From Propionibacteriaceae bacterium (GTDB lineage: Bacteria > Actinomycetota > Actinomycetes > Propionibacteriales > Propionibacteriaceae), in the NCBI GenBank assembly GCA_009782785.1, contig WRIJ01000002.1, positions 124,001 through 188,000 on the forward strand: a DNA stretch of 64,000 bases. Direction: 5' to 3'. The position numbers and the translations under genes are program-made. Below are positions 58,629 through 64,000 of this stretch, in pieces. The stretch's first letter is position 1, and each line of letters starts with the position of its first letter. The notes beneath the pieces were generated by a model. It saw only the letters and a list, made by a program, of their open reading frames with translations, had not been told where the DNA came from and made no database searches.

Positions 58629-58775
58629 TCACCCTGCGCGAAGTCGCAAGGTCCAGATATCACACTGAGCACTGTGGTGACCGTCGGCTGTTAGTGATCA
58701 CCCACAGACTCCACATCGGGGAACTCACTAGTCTAGATTCTGCGAGTCGCGCTGGCGCGCTCCGCAGAATGACGG
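58629..58775. repeat. Two palindromic repeats after prs
   Basis: A short form (CACCCTGCGCGAAGTCGCAAGG) at 58629 and a long form with a GCGCTGGCGCGC loop at 58738 fill this intergenic stretch together with the inverted-repeat arm. No gene is seen between prs and upp. Confidence 0.8.
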
Positions 58776-58784
58776 GGTTGGTGA

Positions 58785-59039
58785 GTATGCGTTTAGCCGG
58801 GGGCCCGCACCCAACTGCATACCTAACCACAGCCCTAGATCAACTATCTGGCCGGAGCAGAGTTTGATCTGACGCGCCAGCGGCAGATCAAACTCTGGGA
58901 CGGACAGATGCTATTCGACGGACAATCTCGATAGGATACACACCCAACTCTCAAAGCGCTAAACAGTATGCGTTTGGCCGGAGGATAGTGCGCGCCAGCG
59001 CACTATTCGACGGACAATCTCTATTCGACGGACAATCTC
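58785..59039. repeat. Composite inverted repeat, right arm
   Basis: Blocks 58785-58880 and 58964-59039 mirror the left arm at 55411-55622 in reverse order and orientation. The arm ends at the stop codon of upp. The 83 bp between the blocks differ from the left arm. Confidence 0.9.
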
Positions 59040-59713
59040 TATTCGGCGAGACCGTACAAGCGATCCCCTGCATCCCCGAGACCAGGAACGATGTACCCCA
59101 CGTCGTTGAGGTGCTCGTCGATGGCTGCAACTACTAGAGTGAAGGGAACATCAAGGTCCTTGGTCAGCTCGCTCATGTACTCGATACCTTCAGGTGCTGC
59201 GAGGAGACAAATAGCCACAATGTCGCTCGCTCCACGATCACGCAGGAACTGGACTGTACCACCCAAAGAACCACCAGTGGCCAACATCGGGTCTAGGACG
59301 AAACATTGCCGACCAGTGAGATCCTTCGGCAACCTCTCGGCATAGGTGAAGGGTTGAAGAGTCTGCTCGTCGCGTACCATGCCCACAAAACCAACCTCGG
59401 CCGACGGCATGAGGTGCATCATTCCCTCCAGCATGCCTAACCCGGCACGCAAGATGGGGACCACGAGTGGTCGCGGTTTCGACAATTGGATGCCAGTGGT
59501 CGGGGCTACAGGTGTGACGACTTCTCGCGGTTCGGTCCGTACCTCACGGGTAGCCTCGTACGCTAATAAGGTGACAAGTTCCTCAATGAGTTGGCGGAAC
59601 TTTGGAGAATCGGTGGTCTTGTCTCGCATGAGCGATGTTTTGTGGGCCACGAGAGGATGATGAACGACGTTTAGTTCCACACCCCCAGCTTTGCACAACT
59701 TGGCACTGGACAC
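59039..59713 (-). CDS. upp: Uracil phosphoribosyltransferase
   Basis: This enzyme of about 224 residues salvages uracil with [23 protein letters not shown] is the start region, [14 protein letters not shown] near 95 the flexible loop, and [20 protein letters not shown] the PRPP motif. The GTG at 59713 has AAAGGA upstream; a GTG at 59680 gives a more typical length of 213, so the start is open. It is divergent from the TadA-associated gene. Confidence 0.93.
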   Translation of the reverse strand: MSSAKLCKAGGVELNVVHHPLVAHKTSLMRDKTTDSPKFRQLIEELVTLLAYEATREVRTEPREVVTPVAPTTGIQLSKPRPLVVPILRAGLGMLEGMMHLMPSAEVGFVGMVRDEQTLQPFTYAERLPKDLTGRQCFVLDPMLATGGSLGGTVQFLRDRGASDIVAICLLAAPEGIEYMSELTKDLDVPFTLVVAAIDEHLNDVGYIVPGLGDAGDRLYGLAE

Positions 59714-59834
59714 CAGATCCTTTCTGCAAGCGTTCACCTTTTAAGGTTGGCGGGTTTTGCGGGTCGGCGACTCTGGACATTGATACAGGTATCCTGCAAA
59801 GATAGTGGACGTACTGTTCGAGCGAGGAGGAAAG

Positions 59835-60503
59835 ATGACACCGTGGGACCCCGATGATGTTAATGATGACATCATGGATGATGATCTTGACTCGCAGGAC
59901 TATGACGAAGACGTCGACGATGACCTTGAAGATGATTTCGACGATGACCTAGATTTTGACGATTTTGACGATGAATCTAACGATGACGACACCGACGATT
60001 TGGATGATGCCACTGAAGACGACATTGACTTCCTGGTTGCACTCTACAGGGAGGATGGTGAGTCAACGGGGGTACCTCTCGATTCTCAGTACGCCAATGA
60101 TTTCGAGGGACTCATTGATCACCTTCAAAGAATCCCTGGTGATGCGGGCGCTTTCGGTTTCGTGTCCATCGATTCGGACGTACTGCTTGCTGTGAGAGTA
60201 CGTGGAGCTCGCCATGTTCAAGTCTTTGTCTCTGATGCCTATTATGGGGACACCTGGCCACTCATTCGTGATGCGATCGACTTCTTGGGACTTGATATCG
60301 ACGATATTCCTGAAGATGGACCAGTGGGTGACTTGGGAATGTTTGCAGATCAGGGCTTCTCAGAAATGGATCTCGAGGCCATGTTTATTCATGATGAGCC
60401 CGATAGTGAAGACTTGGCTGAGAGGATCGCTGAGGGAATGAGATTTGGCAAGGTTTATCGCTCAGCAGTCGACCAGTACTGGGATTCAGCAGAAGAGTAT
60501 TAA
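59835..60503 (+). CDS. tRNA adenosine deaminase-associated protein (TIGR03941-like), acidic N-terminus
   Basis: The 222-residue protein begins behind GAGGAGGAAAG at 59835. Residues 5-65 are about two thirds Asp and Glu. Residues 66-215 match the actinobacterial TadA-associated family: DFLVALYREDGES, VRVRGARHVQVFVSDAYYGDTW and a helical tail. In actinobacteria it usually sits between upp and tadA. upp is here, but no tadA follows; a T run and a toxin-antitoxin pair do. Its function is not known. Confidence 0.8.
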   Translation: MTPWDPDDVNDDIMDDDLDSQDYDEDVDDDLEDDFDDDLDFDDFDDESNDDDTDDLDDATEDDIDFLVALYREDGESTGVPLDSQYANDFEGLIDHLQRIPGDAGAFGFVSIDSDVLLAVRVRGARHVQVFVSDAYYGDTWPLIRDAIDFLGLDIDDIPEDGPVGDLGMFADQGFSEMDLEAMFIHDEPDSEDLAERIAEGMRFGKVYRSAVDQYWDSAEEY

Positions 60504-60509
60504 GTCAAG

Positions 60510-60528
60510 TTTTTTTTTTTTTTTTTTT
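60510..60528 (+). repeat. Run of 19 T
   Basis: An uninterrupted T19 begins 6 bp after the TadA-associated gene. No stem-loop precedes it. It is the longest homopolymer I see in the window. The remaining 300 bp up to the next gene show no coding signal. Confidence 0.9.
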
Positions 60529-60819
60529 CTCATACGACAAGTACGAGACTGCGACACCCCAACCCCTCACCGTCTACACACCTAAACTCAAGCGAACCCG
60601 GACACCCTAACCCTGCCATTCGGCGCGAAACCTGGTGGGGTGACAGGCTTGCTGTTATGGAAAGCAAGATACCAATGACAGCGAACATCACGGGAGTTAT
60701 CCACAGATTCGCGTATTTGCCTAGTAAGTAGAGTGGCCATGAGGCAATACTGAAGAGACGAAAATAGGTGATGAATCTATTCGTACACGAAGAATGATGA
60801 GAGGTGATGCGCTCTGATG

Positions 60820-60825
60820 TACAAT
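60820..60825 (+). promoter_or_regulatory. Likely -10 box of the RHH antitoxin, leaderless
   Basis: TACAAT is 6 nt before the ATG at 60832. Confidence 0.6.
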
Positions 60826-60831
60826 GATGTC

Positions 60832-61059
60832 ATGCGTACAACCATTGATCTTCCTCCTGATCTTCATCAGCAGGCTCTCACCATCGCTAGAGATAACCAC
60901 CAGACACTGAGCGCGACAGTCAGTCAACTCATGAGGAAAGGTTTAGGTGAAAGCTCCCGGGTGAAAATTGTTTATGACGAAAAGACAGGGCAGCCTCTGC
61001 TGAGTGTTGGTCGCCCGATAACCGATGAGGATGTTCGCTCCTTGGAGGATGACTGGTGA
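60832..61059 (+). CDS. Ribbon-helix-helix antitoxin (VapB-like)
   Basis: The 75-residue protein starts MRTTIDLPPDLHQQALTIA and continues with a second helix QTLSATVSQLMRKGLG, the RHH DNA-binding fold; the tail GRPITDEDVRSLEDDW binds the toxin. An ATG at 60817 is in frame but precedes the promoter box. It overlaps the PIN gene by 4 bp. The decayed antitoxin at 17068 is of the same type. Confidence 0.87.
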   Translation: MRTTIDLPPDLHQQALTIARDNHQTLSATVSQLMRKGLGESSRVKIVYDEKTGQPLLSVGRPITDEDVRSLEDDW

Positions 61060-61454
61060 CCCTCCTACTCGATTCCAACATGCTCATTGCCTTTATTATC
61101 AAAGAGCACCCCCATCACAATTTCACTCGAGATTGGGTTGACCAAACAGGTGGAAGCTTTGCTTCATGCCCTATCACCCAGGGGGCCCTTGTACGTTTTG
61201 CTATCCGAGAGGGAGCGTCGGCTGGTGATGCTGCTGAACTAGCAGGCGGACTTGCTCGAAAGATCAACCATGAGTTCTGGCCTGATGATCTGTCCTTCGA
61301 CCAGGTTAACCTGGTCGGTGTGATCGGGCATCGCCAGGTCACTGATTCCTATCTCGCTGCGCTGGCTCGTTCGCGCAATTCGAAACTGGCCACTTTTGAT
61401 CGTGGACTGGCTGCCCAACACAGCGATGTGGCCATACTTGTCGAACCAGAGTGA
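61056..61454 (+). CDS. PIN-domain toxin (VapC-like)
   Basis: The 132-residue PIN protein starts with GTG. LLLDSNMLIAFIIKEHP has the first Asp, SCPITQGALVRFAIR the Glu-equivalent region, and QVTDSYLAALARSRNSKLATFDRGLA the remaining acidic positions. It is intact, unlike its fragment at 32929. It is the partner of the RHH antitoxin. Confidence 0.9.
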   Translation: MTLLLDSNMLIAFIIKEHPHHNFTRDWVDQTGGSFASCPITQGALVRFAIREGASAGDAAELAGGLARKINHEFWPDDLSFDQVNLVGVIGHRQVTDSYLAALARSRNSKLATFDRGLAAQHSDVAILVEPE

Positions 61455-61638
61455 GGCAAGACTGTGATTTCTGGATTCCTTGTGGCCTAGTGGTGGTTGC
61501 AACACTTTGTGGCATGGAGGTGTTGGTGTTATGTCTTACCAGCGGGTTGGGTTGTCTGGGGAATGACCGGGGTTGGGGTGAGCGGGTTCGCTTGAGTTTG
61601 GGTGTGGATTCGGTGACTGGGAATACCAGGGCGTGCAG

Positions 61639-61644
61639 TAAACT
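61639..61644 (+). promoter_or_regulatory. Likely -10 box of purD, leaderless
   Basis: TAAACT is 6 nt before the GTG at 61651, the same hexamer and spacing as at 44430. Confidence 0.55.
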
Positions 61645-61650
61645 TGGGAT

Positions 61651-62946
61651 GTGAAAGTTCTTGTTGTTGGGTCAGGTGGTCGTGAGCACGCTTTAGCCCT
61701 AGCGATTGCGCGTGATGATGTGGTTGAAGCGGTCCATGTGGCACCAGGGAATCCGGGTACCTGGGCGATGGATACCAAGTACGGCTTGGATCACCATACT
61801 GAGCTGGGGGAGAAGATTCGCAGGCTCGATCCTGTGGATGCGACTGCGGTGGTTGAGCTGGCTCAAACACTGGCAACAGACCTGGTCGTGATTGGGCCTG
61901 AAGCTCCCCTAGTGGCTGGTGTTGCCGATGAGGTTCGCGCGGCAGGGATCACCTGTTTCGGGCCAAGCAAAGAAGCTGCCCAACTCGAAGGTTCCAAACA
62001 GTACGCCAAAGAGGTGATGACCGCTGCAGGCGTACCCACGGCGCGATCAGCCTATTGCACCACCCAGGATCAGATCGAAGCTGCCCTCGACGAATTCGGC
62101 GCACCGTATGTGGTGAAGAATGATGGACTCGCCGCCGGCAAAGGTGTCGTCGTCACTGATGACCGAGACGAAGCCCTCGCCCATGGACTGGCCTGTGGGC
62201 AGGTGGTCATCGAGGAATACCTTGATGGCCCCGAAGTGTCGCTCTTTGCGATCTGTGACGGAACCACAGCAGTCCCACTGATTCCTGCCCAAGATTTCAA
62301 GAGAGTCGGTGAGGGTGACACGGGCCCGAATACTGGTGGTATGGGTGCCTATTGTCCCCTGCCATGGGTGCCTGAGGGACTCACTGATGCAGTCATGGAA
62401 CAAGTTGTCGGCCCCACCCTCGCGGAGATGGCAAACCGTGGAACCCTCTTCCAGGGTCTCCTTTATGTTGGGTTAGCGCTCACCAGCAATGGTCTGAAAG
62501 TGGTGGAGTTTAACGTACGATTCGGTGACCCCGAAACTGAAGCGATACTTCCCCTGCTCACCACACCACTGGGGCAAACACTCCATGCGGCAGCCACCGG
62601 ATCACTGGGGGACAGCAAACTCACCTGGAAAGATGGCTCCTCCATCGTGGTGGTTTATGCTGCAAAAGGTTATCCCGGAACCCCCGACAATACGGGCACG
62701 ATCACGATCGGTGACACGCCAAAATCTGTCCAAGTCATACACTGTGGGACAACCTTCGGCGCGAACCACACTCTTATCCCCAAGGGGGGTCGCATCCTAG
62801 CGATCACTGCCCAAGGGGATAACCTCAACCATGCCCGCGAGCGTGTCTACTCGTACATCGAAACCATTGACTACCCAACTGGGTTTTTCCGCCCCGATAT
62901 TGCCGCTGCTGCAGCGCAGGGGCTCATCGAAGAACCCACAATCTAG
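61651..62946 (+). CDS. purD: Phosphoribosylamine-glycine ligase
   Basis: This 431-residue ATP-grasp enzyme attaches glycine to phosphoribosylamine, step two of purine synthesis. [15 protein letters not shown] starts it, [14 protein letters not shown] and [15 protein letters not shown] are nucleotide-binding segments, and [14 protein letters not shown] is the metal signature near residue 290. GTG is the start. purB follows after 7 bp. Confidence 0.96.
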   Translation: MKVLVVGSGGREHALALAIARDDVVEAVHVAPGNPGTWAMDTKYGLDHHTELGEKIRRLDPVDATAVVELAQTLATDLVVIGPEAPLVAGVADEVRAAGITCFGPSKEAAQLEGSKQYAKEVMTAAGVPTARSAYCTTQDQIEAALDEFGAPYVVKNDGLAAGKGVVVTDDRDEALAHGLACGQVVIEEYLDGPEVSLFAICDGTTAVPLIPAQDFKRVGEGDTGPNTGGMGAYCPLPWVPEGLTDAVMEQVVGPTLAEMANRGTLFQGLLYVGLALTSNGLKVVEFNVRFGDPETEAILPLLTTPLGQTLHAAATGSLGDSKLTWKDGSSIVVVYAAKGYPGTPDNTGTITIGDTPKSVQVIHCGTTFGANHTLIPKGGRILAITAQGDNLNHARERVYSYIETIDYPTGFFRPDIAAAAAQGLIEEPTI

Positions 62947-62953
62947 GAGATAT

Positions 62954-64000
62954 ATGCCAATCCCGAATGTTCTTGCCACCAGATATGCCTCTGATGAGGT
63001 ACGCAAAATTTGGTCACCACAAGAGAAAATCCTTGCTGAGCGGAAACTGTGGATCGCCGTTTTAGAAGCACAGCGCGACCTTGGAGTGAGCTTTGGTCAC
63101 GATGATCCTGACATTGTCATTGCTGCCTATCGCAGCGTACTCACCAACGTTGATCTGGATTCTATCGAGGTACGAGAGCGAGTCACCCGCCACGATGTGA
63201 AAGCACGCATCGAAGAGTTCAATGCCCTGGCAGGGTACGAGCATATCCATAAAGGGATGACCAGTCGGGACCTCACTGAGAACATCGAAATGATGCAGAT
63301 CCGTGAATCACTTGAACTCGTTCGCCAATCAGTGGTTGCCGCACTCGCTAAACTCAGTGAACTAGCAGTGACTTACACTGATCAAGCCATCGTAGGGCGC
63401 TCCCATAATGTTGCTGCTCAAGTCACCACGCTCGGTAAAAGATTCGCCACTGTTGGAGAGGAGCTTCTCCACGGATACTCTCGCTTGAATGATTTGATGA
63501 ACAATCTTCAGCTGAGAGGAATCAAAGGACCCATGGGTACCTCCCAGGACATGCTTGATCTTCTTGGCGGTGACCTACAGAAACTGGGCGACCTTGAAAC
63601 CCGCGTTGCCAATTCTTTAGGATTCGCCAACCGAGCTATCTCTGTGGGTCAGGTGTATCCACGAAGTTACGACTTTGATGTGATGTCGGCTTTGGTTCAA
63701 CTGTCTGCCCCCTGCTCGAACCTGGCAACGACCATTCGCCTCATGGCCGGCCATGAACTGGTCACCGAAGGTTTCCGCCCTGGCCAAGTGGGTAGTTCGG
63801 CCATGCCCCACAAGATGAACACTCGATCATGTGAGAGGGTCAATGGTCTTGGTGTGATCCTGCGTGGATATCTGTCCATGGTCAGTGAGCTAGCTGGTGA
63901 CCAATGGAACGAGGGGGATGTCTCCTGTTCTGTCGTACGCCGTGTCGCACTGCCTGACGGGTTCTATGCCATCGATGGACTCATGGGAACCCTACTCAGT
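62954..64000 (+). CDS. purB: Adenylosuccinate lyase (cut by window end)
   Basis: The visible 349 residues form most of the enzyme, which releases fumarate in two purine steps. RYASDEVRKIWSPQEKILAER is the start, TSRDLTENIEMMQ near residue 101 and the substrate histidine segment GRSHNVAAQVTTLGK near 149 follow, and GSSAMPHKMNTRSCERV near 278 is the catalytic serine signature loop. AGGAG precedes the ATG. It forms an operon with purD. Confidence 0.96.
   Translation, partial: MPIPNVLATRYASDEVRKIWSPQEKILAERKLWIAVLEAQRDLGVSFGHDDPDIVIAAYRSVLTNVDLDSIEVRERVTRHDVKARIEEFNALAGYEHIHKGMTSRDLTENIEMMQIRESLELVRQSVVAALAKLSELAVTYTDQAIVGRSHNVAAQVTTLGKRFATVGEELLHGYSRLNDLMNNLQLRGIKGPMGTSQDMLDLLGGDLQKLGDLETRVANSLGFANRAISVGQVYPRSYDFDVMSALVQLSAPCSNLATTIRLMAGHELVTEGFRPGQVGSSAMPHKMNTRSCERVNGLGVILRGYLSMVSELAGDQWNEGDVSCSVVRRVALPDGFYAIDGLMGTLLS

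Noticed and set aside
60510-60528. Intrinsic terminator
   Set aside because: The T run is long, but no stem-loop precedes it.

Overview
The window is a piece of an actinobacterial chromosome of intermediate GC content. The lineage call rests on several clade markers: a mihF-type integration host factor (8699-9010) next to gmk and rpoZ, the 33-residue ribosomal protein bS22 (46929-47030), a DUF3117 protein, a TadA-associated protein beside upp, a PriA without helicase motifs, and many leaderless promoters (a TANNNT box 6-7 nt before the start codon). A Propionibacteriaceae-like host is plausible, but the sequence alone does not prove it.

Layout. 1-16.5 kb is core metabolism and housekeeping: cimA (cut by the window edge), ilvE and leuB; the rsmB-fmt-priA-metK-rpoZ-gmk-mihF block; divergent glgC/glgA; small actinobacterial proteins; and divergent dapE/dapD. 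It is followed by ssrA (tmRNA), argG-hisE and a NarL-type two-component pair up to 21.5 kb. At 23.1-31.1 kb lies a tight seven-gene operon on the minus strand: a UbiA prenyltransferase, a CarS-type CTP transferase, a rifampicin-phosphotransferase-like dikinase, PssA, Psd, a second phosphohistidine protein without an ATP-grasp domain, and a YghO-like GNAT protein. I read it as an unusual phospholipid pathway and as the best candidate for an undescribed system.

31.2-43.1 kb is an accessory island. It holds at least four intact toxin-antitoxin pairs of different families, several decayed ones, and a type I restriction locus: hsdR flanked by 494-bp direct repeats of an hsdS half, plus an inverted hsdS cassette and a tyrosine recombinase between inverted repeats. 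No hsdM is visible. 43.1-64 kb returns to core genes: an AlkD-like protein, asd-proC, bS22, a flippase-like protein with a kinase-like domain, mnmA, an MGDG-synthase-type glycosyltransferase, an aromatic aminotransferase, tRNA-Gln, glmU-prs, upp, the TadA-associated gene, one more VapBC pair, purD and purB (cut by the window edge).

Palindromic repeats (consensus near CTGCGGAGCGAAGCGACTCGCAG, and a shorter CTGCGACTTCGCGCAG form) are scattered through intergenic regions. Several copies sit in frame inside mnmA. A composite inverted repeat (76-nt and 96-nt blocks) flanks glmU-prs.
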